Shown piece after piece: positions 1 through 5,762 of a stretch of 10,711 nt of DNA (position 1 is the stretch's first letter; each line of letters begins with the position of its first letter). Below the pieces are notes generated by a model. That model was given only the letters and a program-made list of their open reading frames with translations, searched no databases and was not told the origin of the DNA. The translations under genes were made by a program, and so were the position numbers. The stretch comes from CAYOVG01 sp964407285 (GTDB lineage: Bacteria; Desulfobacterota; Syntrophobacteria; Syntrophobacterales; Syntrophobacteraceae): positions 1-10,711 of the forward strand of contig CAYOVG010000255.1 of NCBI GenBank assembly GCA_964407285.1. The letters run 5' to 3'.

Positions 1-252
1 GGCTTTTTGCTGCTGTTGCTCCAGGCGCCGGGTAAGAGCGATACTCTGCTTCAGTTCGATGTCCGAAGCGTGCCGGGCGAACTGGTGGGAAAAAATGGCT
101 CCCTCCACTTCTATGCCGTTCATGAGGATGACCCGTGTCCGAGTGTAAGGATGGACCGTGTTTTTGTCATAGGGAGTAATGTTGAGATTTCCCCAGTTCC
201 GTATCTGTTTCTCTAAAGGAATTCCACGTTCTTTCAGAGGATTGAAGCCCAT
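1..252 (-). CDS. Uncharacterised protein, N-terminal part (runs off left edge)
   Basis: This is the 5' end of a minus-strand gene whose 84 visible codons stay open to the window edge. The ATG at 252-250 follows a near-perfect ribosome binding site (AAGGAGGT, about 4 bases upstream), which fixes the start. The protein begins MGFNPLKERGIPLEKQIRNW and continues with NITPYDKNTVHPYTRTRV and a Glu/Gln-rich stretch (residues about 70-84, ending LEQQQQK). There is no signal peptide and no membrane segment in the visible part, so it is probably cytoplasmic. The opening resembles conserved hypothetical proteins I associate from memory with anaerobic Desulfobacterota. A His/Glu-bearing helical segment (HQFARHASDIELK) would fit a ferritin-like fold, but this is a guess. 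No function is assigned. It is divergent from the GcvH-like gene at 885, separated by 632 bases. Confidence 0.7.
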   Translation of the reverse strand, partial: MGFNPLKERGIPLEKQIRNWGNLNITPYDKNTVHPYTRTRVILMNGIEVEGAIFSHQFARHASDIELKQSIALTRRLEQQQQKA

Positions 253-453
253 TTAGACCTCCTTGATAGGGATGATGATTTTTGCACGGCTGCACATCGG
301 CAGCCCTGTCCATGGACCATCCTGTCAGGTCGCGAGTCCAACTTATGAGACAGGCATTCACAGTTACCCAATAAACCGGAATTATCGAAAAAAGAAAATG
401 AGGTGAATTACCCGTTGAGCGAATCCGGCAGAGGTAGACGAGAGAGAGAGATA

Positions 454-508
454 GGGTATGGCCCCGTGGATTTCGCCGGACGAGCATACCCGATAGTACG
501 CGAAATCC
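454..508. repeat. Two interleaved perfect inverted repeats (pseudoknot-like)
   Basis: GGGTATG (454-460) is complementary to CATACCC (485-491), and GGATTTCGC (468-476) is complementary to GCGAAATCC (500-508). The arms alternate A-B-A'-B', which is the geometry of an H-type RNA pseudoknot with loops of 7, 8 and 8 bases. As DNA they could instead be two overlapping protein-binding dyads. The base pairing is seen directly; transcription of this segment and any role are unknown. Confidence 0.45.
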
Positions 509-547
509 TACGCAATCAAAGATCTCCATATCGCATCGAACGGGCGA

Positions 548-587
548 GTGTCGCAACCGCCGACACATATGTCGTTGTTTGCGACAC
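548..587. promoter_or_regulatory. Tandem 17-bp dyads, probable binding sites for the NtrC-family activator
   Basis: Two copies of TGTCG-N7-CGACA sit side by side: TGTCGCAACCGCCGACA at 549-565 and TGTCGTTGTTTGCGACA at 570-586. Their centres (557 and 578) are 21 bp apart, two helical turns, so bound dimers would lie on the same DNA face. The outer halves also form a perfect 9-bp inverted repeat (548-556 / 579-587). A 17-bp dyad in tandem upstream of a -24/-12 promoter is the usual enhancer layout for NtrC-family activators. The centre of the pair is about 250 bp upstream of the predicted transcription start. The candidate protein is the regulator encoded at 3256-1907; that link is inference. 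Confidence 0.7.
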
Positions 588-669
588 GGCTCTGCCGCCG
601 CCGGATCATCCCATTGCCGCGCCGCGGTCCATTATTGTCGCGCCACGGCCACCCTACCCCGCCGGCAGG

Positions 670-686
670 TGTCGCCGCTTACTACA
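670..686. promoter_or_regulatory. Third, imperfect activator dyad
   Basis: TGTCGCCGCTTACTACA has the same TGTCG-N7-CGACA layout as the two upstream dyads, with one mismatch in ten defined positions (CTACA for CGACA). Its centre is 100 bp downstream of the second dyad and about 140 bp before the predicted transcription start, a typical enhancer distance. A single near match in a GC-rich region could be chance. Confidence 0.35.
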
Positions 687-793
687 GTCGCCCCTTCAGC
701 GGACGACCGTCCGTCCATTCCAGCCGGCCCCGGTCCCTGCTGTTTCCCGCGTGTTTACTGCAAAATTGAGCTCATGCCGACCTCATCGCAATT

Positions 794-811
794 CCGGCCC
801 CATTATTGCCC
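794..811 (+). promoter_or_regulatory. Sigma-54 (-24/-12) promoter
   Basis: CCGGCCCCATTATTGCCC contains GG at 796-797 and GC at 808-809 separated by exactly ten bases, the invariant spacing of RpoN promoters. The -24 element matches GGC-C and the -12 element is a full TTGC. Transcription would start near 821, giving a leader of about 64 bases before the ATG at 885. The tandem dyads upstream and an NtrC-family gene with a GAFTGA loop nearby strengthen the call. Confidence 0.7.
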
Positions 812-884
812 TGACCAACGCACAGTGAAGGATTCCACCCCCCATACTTGGGCGACATAGTCATGAAAAGGGGAGGCAAACGCC

Positions 885-1796
885 ATGAAAGGCAAAGACG
901 ACGAGAGCAAAGTGACCGGTTTCAATATCATGGAAACCCAGTGCATCTGGATGAAGGCCGGAATAGTGACCTTCAAAATCTGCAACAATGCATACGACTG
1001 CAACAACTGCAAGTACGACAAGGCCATGACGGCCGCCGTACGGGCGGGCAAGGAACAGGATGCCGGCGGGAAGCGGGTACGTTCTTTTCGTGATAAATCC
1101 AAGGAGAAAACATACTCGGACCGGCTGTGCCGCCACGTGCTCACGGGCAGAGTCGCCAACCGCCTGTGCGGCATGGATTACAGGTGCGATATATGCGAAT
1201 TCGATCAACTCCTGGAGGACATCGAGGTCGTCTATCCCATCGGCGATGTATCGACGGTCGAAGTGGCCGGTTACCGCTACTCCGTCAGTTACTATTACAA
1301 TGCGGGCCACGCCTGGGCGCGGGTGGAGTACGGAGGGCGCGTCCGGGTGGGGATCGACGACTTCGCGATGAAGCTTCTGGGGAGCCCCGACGGTTGGGAC
1401 CTCCCCCGGATAGGGGACAGGGTGGAGCCGAACGAGCCCGCATTTGCGTTGAAGCGCGGCGATCATCGGGCGGAATTTCTGTCGCCGGTGGGAGGAACGC
1501 TCATCTCGGTCAACAGAAAGGTCCTGGGCAATCCGGACCTGGTCCATTCGGACCCCTACAAAGAAGGATGGCTGTTCCTGGTCGAACCGGACCATCTCAA
1601 GGACGACCTGGAGCCGCTCCATTTCGGCGAGCAGGGCAAGAACTGGCTGACATCCGAGATAGAATTGCTGCATGAACTGGCGCCCGGCGAACACGGGAGT
1701 ATCGCGGCAACCGGGGCACCTCCCGTGGACGACGTGTTCAACCATGTCCCCGAGATCGGGTGGGAGAGACTGGTGCGGACATTCCTGCGGACTTGA
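885..1796 (+). CDS. GcvH-like protein with two N-terminal Cys4 motifs, lacking the lipoyl lysine
   Basis: The 303-residue protein has two parts. Residues 20-42 and 82-104 each carry Cys in the pattern C-X12-C-X5-C-X2-C (C20, C33, C39, C42; C82, C95, C101, C104), suggesting a duplicated metal- or Fe-S-binding module. Residues about 118-265 resemble the glycine cleavage H-protein fold (GHAWARVE, VRVGIDDFA, LSPVGGTLISVN, DPYKEGWL). Counting back from Pro201 of the SPVGG turn, the position of the lipoylated Lys in GcvH is Asp193, so classical lipoyl transfer in glycine cleavage is unlikely. No signal peptide is seen, so it is probably cytoplasmic. The ATG follows GGGGAGG (870-876) at 8 bases. It is a single gene behind a sigma-54 promoter and converges on the NtrC-type operon that probably controls it. 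A partner-docking or redox/metal-linked scaffold role is possible but not shown. Confidence 0.8.
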   Translation: MKGKDDESKVTGFNIMETQCIWMKAGIVTFKICNNAYDCNNCKYDKAMTAAVRAGKEQDAGGKRVRSFRDKSKEKTYSDRLCRHVLTGRVANRLCGMDYRCDICEFDQLLEDIEVVYPIGDVSTVEVAGYRYSVSYYYNAGHAWARVEYGGRVRVGIDDFAMKLLGSPDGWDLPRIGDRVEPNEPAFALKRGDHRAEFLSPVGGTLISVNRKVLGNPDLVHSDPYKEGWLFLVEPDHLKDDLEPLHFGEQGKNWLTSEIELLHELAPGEHGSIAATGAPPVDDVFNHVPEIGWERLVRTFLRT

Positions 1797-1838
1797 GGGC
1801 TTCTTGCTCCACTGCTTGCGACAGGACGTGCAAACGCG

Positions 1839-1858
1839 CCGGGACCGCTCGGTCCCGG
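1839..1858. terminator. Hairpin between convergent genes, possible bidirectional terminator
   Basis: CCGGGACC (1839-1846) pairs perfectly with GGTCCCGG (1851-1858) around the loop GCTC. It lies in the 110-base gap between the stop of the GcvH-like gene (1796) and the stop of the minus-strand regulator (1907). The hairpin is strong, but neither side has a long T run, so termination by this element alone is uncertain. Confidence 0.5.
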
Positions 1859-1906
1859 TTCAATGCAAAGAAGTCCTGGAGAACGGTTCCGGGAATGGAT
1901 TGCCGT

Positions 1907-3256
1907 TCATACGACGATTTTGTACTGTGCAATCTTCTTGTGGAGCGTCGAACGGTGGATGCCGAGGGTATCGGCCGCCTTCGAAATGTTGCCGCCGTTC
2001 GCCTTCAGGACCCGCTCCATGTGGTTCCTGATGACCTGGTCCAGGCTCTCGTCCGCCGCAGGGACCGGGCCGGCCGATGCGCACGTCTGCAGGAACGCCA
2101 GGTCGCCGACACCGATGCGGCGATGCTTGCATAGAACCACGGCCCGCTCCATGGCGTTTTGAAGCTCTCTGACGTTACCGGGCCAGGGGTAGCGGCTGAG
2201 AAAATCGAGCGCATCCTTCGTGATGGAATCGATATTTTTCTTCATCTCCTTGCTGAACCGCTCCAGGAAATACCGGGCCAGCAGCGGAACATCATCCACG
2301 CGCTCGCGCAGGGGAGGCACAACGATGGAGATGACGTTTAGCCTGTAGTAGAGGTCCGCCCTGAACGTCCCGTCCTCGATGGCCCTGGCGAGGTCCTGGT
2401 TCGTGGCCGCTACCAGGCGGAAGTCCACCTCGATGGGTTTTTCTCCTCCCACGCGGTAGAATCGCTTCTCCTCGAGCACCCGCAGGAGATCCACCTGCAT
2501 GCGCATTGAAATCCCGCCGATCTCATCGAGGAAGAGCGTCCCGCCGCCGCACAACTCAAGCCGCCCTTTCCGCGAATGCGTTGCGCCGGTAAAGGCCCCC
2601 CGCTCGTGTCCGAACAACTCGCTCTCCAGCAGGTGTTCCGGAAAGGCGCCGCAGTTTGCGGCAATGAAAGGACAATTCCTTCGGGGACTGACAGCATGGA
2701 TGGCCCTTGCCGCCATTTCCTTTCCCGTGCCGGTTTCTCCCGTGATGAGAATGGAGGAGTCCGTCGGGGCGACATCGCGGATGAGACCGAAAACCTGCTG
2801 CATCGCGGCCGAGCGGCCGACGAGGTTTTCGAACCGGACCATGCTCGCCACCTGTTCGCGCAGCAGCAGGTTTTCGTCCACGACTTCCTTGTACTGCATG
2901 AGGCGCATGAACAGGGGGTCGAGCATATCGGGGTCGAGGGGTTTTACGAGGTAATCGCGGGCCCCCGCCTTCATAGCCTCCACGGCGGATTCGATGCAGG
3001 CGTACGCGGTCATCATCACGACCATGGTCCCCGGATACTCCTCCACGATACGCGCAAGCACCTTCAGGCCGTCCATTCCGGGCATCTTGACGTCCAGGAG
3101 GACGATATCGAAGGGAACGTCCCGGAGCACGGCCAGCGCCTGCTCACCCGACGCGCACCCCTCCGCCGAGTACCCGGACTTCCGAAGCCAGACCTTCAAA
3201 GACTCCTGAACGGCATACTCGTCATCAACCACCAGGATAGCGGGCCGCCGCGCCAT
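1907..3256 (-). CDS. NtrC-family sigma-54 activator response regulator (REC-AAA+-HTH)
   Basis: The 449-residue protein is a phosphorylation-controlled sigma-54 activator. The receiver domain (about 1-120) has D11/D12, phospho-acceptor D55, T83 and K105. The AAA+ domain (about 142-375) shows Walker A GETGTGKE (173-180), the sigma-54-contacting GAFTGA loop (220-225), Walker B GGTLFLDE (238-245) and the FRADLYYRLNV sensor segment. A Fis-type helix-turn-helix closes the protein (about 402-449, GNISKAADTLGIHRSTLHKK). I start at the ATG at 3256: a very strong GGAGGTGA lies about 5 bases upstream, and the in-frame GTG at 3271 would overlap that site. The gene is 74 bases downstream of the sensor kinase and presumably co-transcribed with it. 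The obvious target is the sigma-54 promoter near 800, just beyond its 3' end. The family call is firm; the ligand and regulon are unknown. Confidence 0.93.
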   Translation of the reverse strand: MARRPAILVVDDEYAVQESLKVWLRKSGYSAEGCASGEQALAVLRDVPFDIVLLDVKMPGMDGLKVLARIVEEYPGTMVVMMTAYACIESAVEAMKAGARDYLVKPLDPDMLDPLFMRLMQYKEVVDENLLLREQVASMVRFENLVGRSAAMQQVFGLIRDVAPTDSSILITGETGTGKEMAARAIHAVSPRRNCPFIAANCGAFPEHLLESELFGHERGAFTGATHSRKGRLELCGGGTLFLDEIGGISMRMQVDLLRVLEEKRFYRVGGEKPIEVDFRLVAATNQDLARAIEDGTFRADLYYRLNVISIVVPPLRERVDDVPLLARYFLERFSKEMKKNIDSITKDALDFLSRYPWPGNVRELQNAMERAVVLCKHRRIGVGDLAFLQTCASAGPVPAADESLDQVIRNHMERVLKANGGNISKAADTLGIHRSTLHKKIAQYKIVV

Positions 3257-3291
3257 GATAATCACCTCCACATCAAAGAGACCGGATGCAG

Positions 3292-3310
3292 CCCCGGTCG
3301 CCGGCCGGGG
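3292..3310. other. GC-rich hairpin in the kinase-regulator gap
   Basis: CCCCGG (3292-3297) pairs with CCGGGG (3305-3310) around a seven-base loop, inside the 74-base gap between the sensor kinase and the response regulator. It has no T run. It could stabilise mRNA or tune read-through in the operon, or be a chance result of local GC content. Confidence 0.3.
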
Positions 3311-3330
3311 AACCCGGAGTCGAGACCGGC

Positions 3331-4500
3331 TTACACCGCGGGAAGCAAAACTCTGAAGAGAGCGCCCCTGCCCTCTTCACTCTCCAGTTCGATAGTCCCC
3401 CCATGTTCGGAGATAATGCCGTAGACGACGGCAAGCCCCAGCCCTACCCCTTTATCGCTGGTCTTGGTGGAAAAGAAAGGCTCGAAGATTCTCGACCTGT
3501 TCTCCACCGGGATACCGCAGCCGGAATCCCGGACCTCGACGACGACCCTTTGCGTCCGGGCGTCGTAGCCGGTGCGGAGTACAAGCTTGCCGCCGTCCGC
3601 CATGGCCTCCATGGCATTGAACACGAGGTTCATGATGCACTGCTGGATCTGGTTGAGGTCCCCATCGATGGCCGGCAGCCCGGAATGGAGTTCCAGCGAA
3701 AGGCCGATCGCCTGCAGATCCATCTTGTGCCTGAGCAGGAGAACGATTTTCTCGACGACCTCATTGAGATTGATATGCTGCGTAAAAAGCTGCTGGTGGC
3801 GCGAAAAACTCAATAGATTCGATACGATGCTGCCGCACCGCATGGATTCATGGCTCACCAGTTCGAGGAACCGCTCCATTTCCGCAAGCTCCTCGAGCGA
3901 CGGCTTTCCGCCGGACACCCTGATCATCCGGAGCATGACCTTGGCGAAAGTATGGATTGCGGCGATGGGATTGTTGATTTCATGGACGGCGCTGGCCACC
4001 AGCTTGCCGAGAGCGATCATCTTGTCTTCATGGACCATCCGGGCGAGCACCCTCTTGATCTTGTCGGTCCTCGCCTCCAACTGGCGGTCGAGAATCGCGC
4101 TGATATCGCGCCAGATCGCCAGGACCACTTCGATCTCCCCCCGCTCGTTCGTAACGGGGTAGGCCATGACGTCAAAGTAGCGGGTCTGCGCATCACCGAC
4201 ATAATGCTCGTGGAGCGCATGGGCGGACTTCTTTCCGATGAGCACCTGTTTCAACGGGCACTCATGCTCGGGGCCGTCGCAAGGACCGATGTTCCTGTGG
4301 CTCACCTCACTGCACTTCCTGCCGATCACATCTTCCCGTTCGAGGCCGACCGATTTCAGCAAAGGCTCATTGGCATCCACCACCGTATGGTCCGGACGCA
4401 GCACCATAATGGGGTCCTGGACCACACTGAGAAGCTTTTTCAGGAACCTCTCGGTACGGAAAATTTCATTTTCCCGTGCTTTGTTTTCGTCGGCTGCCAT
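3331..4500 (-). CDS. Cytoplasmic PAS sensor histidine kinase (NtrB-like) with Cys cluster
   Basis: The 389-residue protein has no membrane segment. After a short helix comes a PAS domain (about 18-140), then a linker helix, the dimerisation/phospho-acceptor domain with H173 in SAVHEINNP, and the ATPase domain with N box (NLVFNAMEA, N295), DSGCGIP (D325), FEPFFSTK and GVGLGLAVV (351-359). The PAS domain contains C63, H68, C74, H79 and C81 (GRKCSEVSHRNIGPC...ECPL), a Cys pattern that recurs in PAS kinases of anaerobes. It suggests sensing of metal, redox state or thiol/persulfide chemistry, though the signal is not known. It should phosphorylate the NtrC-family regulator immediately downstream. 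The ATG at 4500 is preceded by a GAGGG-type ribosome site. It is divergent from the rhodanese gene, with 338 bases between the two starts. Confidence 0.9.
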   Translation of the reverse strand: MAADENKARENEIFRTERFLKKLLSVVQDPIMVLRPDHTVVDANEPLLKSVGLEREDVIGRKCSEVSHRNIGPCDGPEHECPLKQVLIGKKSAHALHEHYVGDAQTRYFDVMAYPVTNERGEIEVVLAIWRDISAILDRQLEARTDKIKRVLARMVHEDKMIALGKLVASAVHEINNPIAAIHTFAKVMLRMIRVSGGKPSLEELAEMERFLELVSHESMRCGSIVSNLLSFSRHQQLFTQHINLNEVVEKIVLLLRHKMDLQAIGLSLELHSGLPAIDGDLNQIQQCIMNLVFNAMEAMADGGKLVLRTGYDARTQRVVVEVRDSGCGIPVENRSRIFEPFFSTKTSDKGVGLGLAVVYGIISEHGGTIELESEEGRGALFRVLLPAV

Positions 4501-4623
4501 CCGCCATCCCTCGCAGTGGCCGAAAGATGCCGTCCCTCACAGGTTGCGGGATCAGTCTCGGCGCCCGGAATCGTTATCGCCAAGCGATTACCTAGAACCG
4601 GCCCGGTCCAGGCCCGGCAATGG

Positions 4624-4652
4624 ATTCTAAACCGGGCATACGGATTAAACAA
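4624..4652 (-). promoter_or_regulatory. Candidate sigma-70 promoter for the kinase-regulator operon
   Basis: Read on the minus strand, TTGTTT (4652-4647) is followed after 17 bases by TAGAAT (4629-4624). The -10 matches five of six consensus bases and the -35 three of six. Transcription would begin near 4617, leaving a leader of about 115 bases before the kinase ATG. The call rests on consensus and spacing only. Confidence 0.35.
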
Positions 4653-4736
4653 GGGCGGGCCGTGATGCGACAGCGCCGATTCCCGCTTCCTCCTCCCGGA
4701 AATCGTCGATAATGTCTCGACAGGCTTACAAATGCT

Positions 4737-4765
4737 TTTACAAAACCCGCCTACGGGGAGATAAT
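4737..4765 (+). promoter_or_regulatory. Sigma-70 promoter of the rhodanese gene
   Basis: TTTACA (4737-4742) and GATAAT (4760-4765) are separated by 17 bases, and each matches five of six consensus positions. Transcription would start near 4772, about 67 bases before the ATG. This is the best vegetative promoter in the window. Confidence 0.6.
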
Positions 4766-4838
4766 AGAGTTTCATCTGGAAAAAGAGCGAAGGTCCGGAG
4801 GAATATTCGAGCAACCCTTTCGACAAGGAGAAATAGCC

Positions 4839-5579
4839 ATGAAAAGGGCGTTGGCCGTGCTGTTTACGTTTTTTCTGTTTTTCAATCTTGTTGCTTTCAC
4901 CAACCCGACTGCCGTCGAGGCGGCTCCCAAAGACCAGAAACCCGCGGACGTAGGCGAGAAAGCCGCTCCCACCGCGCCGATCGTAACCCCTGTCGTGCCC
5001 GCATCTCCGGTTGCGCCCGCCACGCCGGCTCTTCCCGCCGCTACGGAGGAGAAAACCGGTGAGAAGACCGGACCGGCGCCCAAGGACCCGGGAAAGGTCA
5101 CCGCCCCCGGCAAGTATGCCTGCGCCATGGAAGCATACCAGATGTGGAAGGCCAATCCGGACAAAGTGAAGATCATCGACGTGCGCACTCCCGAGGAATA
5201 CGGCTTTGTGGGCCATGCGCCGATGGCTTACAACATCCCCGTCAAGTTATGGACCGGGAAGTTCAATCCCGAGAAGAAGGATTACGTACTCGAGGACAAT
5301 CCCGACTTCGTGGACCAGGTGAAGAAAATCGTCGGACCCGACGATATCCTGGTCGTAATGTGCCGCTCCGGACACCGGAGCGCCGTGGCGGTGAACAAAC
5401 TCGCCGATGCGGGCTTCACGAATGTCTATAACGTGGTGGAAGGCTTCGAAGGCGATAAGGTCATGGAAGAAGACAGCTACGTGAAAGGCAAGAGAGCCAA
5501 GAACGGCTGGAAGAACGCCGGTCTCCCCTGGACGACCGACCTGGACCCGGCGCTGGTCTTCGACCCTTCGGCCAAATAG
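4839..5579 (+). CDS. Exported rhodanese-domain sulfurtransferase
   Basis: The 246-residue protein starts with a clear Sec signal peptide (two basic residues, a Phe/Leu-rich core at about 5-20, and an AVEA-AP cleavage site near residue 28). A Pro/Ala-rich linker (about 30-90) follows, then one rhodanese domain (about 93-225) with IDVRTPEEYGFVGH and the six-residue catalytic loop CRSGHR, the nucleophile being Cys175. It should handle sulfane sulfur as a Cys persulfide in the periplasm; the donor and acceptor are unknown. The domain carries an insert after NIPVKLW (KFNPEKKDYVLEDNPDF) seen, as I recall, in periplasmic rhodaneses of Desulfobacterota. AAGGAG at 4825-4830 sits 8 bases before the ATG. 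It has its own promoter and is followed by a strong hairpin, so it looks monocistronic. It is divergent from a kinase with a Cys-bearing PAS domain, which may or may not reflect shared sulfur sensing. Confidence 0.88.
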   Translation: MKRALAVLFTFFLFFNLVAFTNPTAVEAAPKDQKPADVGEKAAPTAPIVTPVVPASPVAPATPALPAATEEKTGEKTGPAPKDPGKVTAPGKYACAMEAYQMWKANPDKVKIIDVRTPEEYGFVGHAPMAYNIPVKLWTGKFNPEKKDYVLEDNPDFVDQVKKIVGPDDILVVMCRSGHRSAVAVNKLADAGFTNVYNVVEGFEGDKVMEEDSYVKGKRAKNGWKNAGLPWTTDLDPALVFDPSAK

Positions 5580-5615
5580 AACCCGCGGCAGTAGATGATC
5601 GCCCGGAACCGTGAG

Positions 5616-5645
5616 ACCGGCTCGGTTGCCGAAGACCGAGCCGGT
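5616..5645 (+). terminator. Strong hairpin after the rhodanese gene
   Basis: ACCGGCTCGGT (5616-5626) and ACCGAGCCGGT (5635-5645) form a perfect 11-bp stem around an 8-base loop, 36 bases after the stop codon. The following bases are TCGCACATCG rather than a T run; a T-rich patch (GTTTTCTT) comes only about 20 bases later. It is probably a transcript end or 3' stabiliser, but not a textbook intrinsic terminator. Confidence 0.55.
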
Positions 5646-5680
5646 TCGCACATCGTGGACGGATGTTTTCTTCCCGCGGC

Positions 5681-5708
5681 TTGAGTTGGAAAACCGGAAG
5701 ATTACATT
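5681..5708 (+). promoter_or_regulatory. Weak candidate promoter for the REC-LuxR gene
   Basis: TTGAGT (5681-5686) and TACATT (5703-5708) are 16 bases apart, each matching four of six consensus positions. It lies after the rhodanese hairpin and about 55 bases before the ATG at 5763, where a promoter would be expected, but the match is modest. Confidence 0.25.
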
Positions 5709-5762
5709 TACCCTCCGGACCGGTTTCCAAAAAAAACGACTTGCGGCGCCCTGGAGTCCACT

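Larger units (their letters stand above)
253..884. other. 632-base non-coding regulatory region
   Basis: No convincing gene lies here. The open frames between 403 and 860 have no ribosome binding site, overlap each other in different frames and give Arg/Pro-rich, low-complexity translations. The region holds interleaved inverted repeats (454-508), tandem activator-type dyads (548-587), a weaker third dyad (670-686) and a sigma-54 promoter (796-809). There is also a 10-bp palindrome GTCCATGGAC at 308-317 and the inverted pair CCTGTC (321-326) / GACAGG (349-354), which could concern the minus-strand gene at 252. I found no convincing sigma-70 promoter for that gene. Confidence 0.6.
4501..4838. 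other. Divergent intergenic region, kinase operon / rhodanese
   Basis: No gene is seen in these 338 bases. They hold a candidate minus-strand promoter (4624-4652), a good plus-strand promoter (4737-4765) and a 17-bp dyad GTCGA-N7-TCGAC at 4705-4721 placed just upstream of the plus -35. The spacing of the inner GTCG/CGAC halves (N9) differs from that of the dyads at 549-586 (N7), so it is probably not the same operator. Confidence 0.4.

Noticed and set aside
602..640. Two further -24/-12-like sequences (GG..CATTGCC near 603-617 and GGTCCATTATTGTC at 627-640)
   Set aside because: Spacing between the GG and the -12 element is 11 and 9 bases rather than 10, and the second ends in GT instead of GC. 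They may be decayed relatives of the promoter at 796-809.
403..860. Three overlapping plus-strand open frames
   Set aside because: They lack ribosome binding sites, give Arg/Pro/Ser-rich translations without motifs, and cover the dyads and the sigma-54 promoter.
861..1745. Long minus-strand open frame of about 294 codons
   Set aside because: It is the antisense shadow of the GcvH-like gene; the plus-strand frame has the ribosome site and recognisable domains.
3257..3271. GTG at 3271 as start of the NtrC-family regulator
   Set aside because: It overlaps the strong GGAGGTGA ribosome site, which is correctly placed for the ATG at 3256; the receiver domain begins right after that ATG.
2576..4665. 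Long plus-strand open frames across the regulator and kinase genes
   Set aside because: They are antisense to two genes with complete catalytic motifs and follow from the high GC content.
4668..4672. CGACA half-site in the kinase promoter region as a possible autoregulatory dyad
   Set aside because: The bases twelve upstream (CGGGC) do not match TGTCG, so there is no full site.
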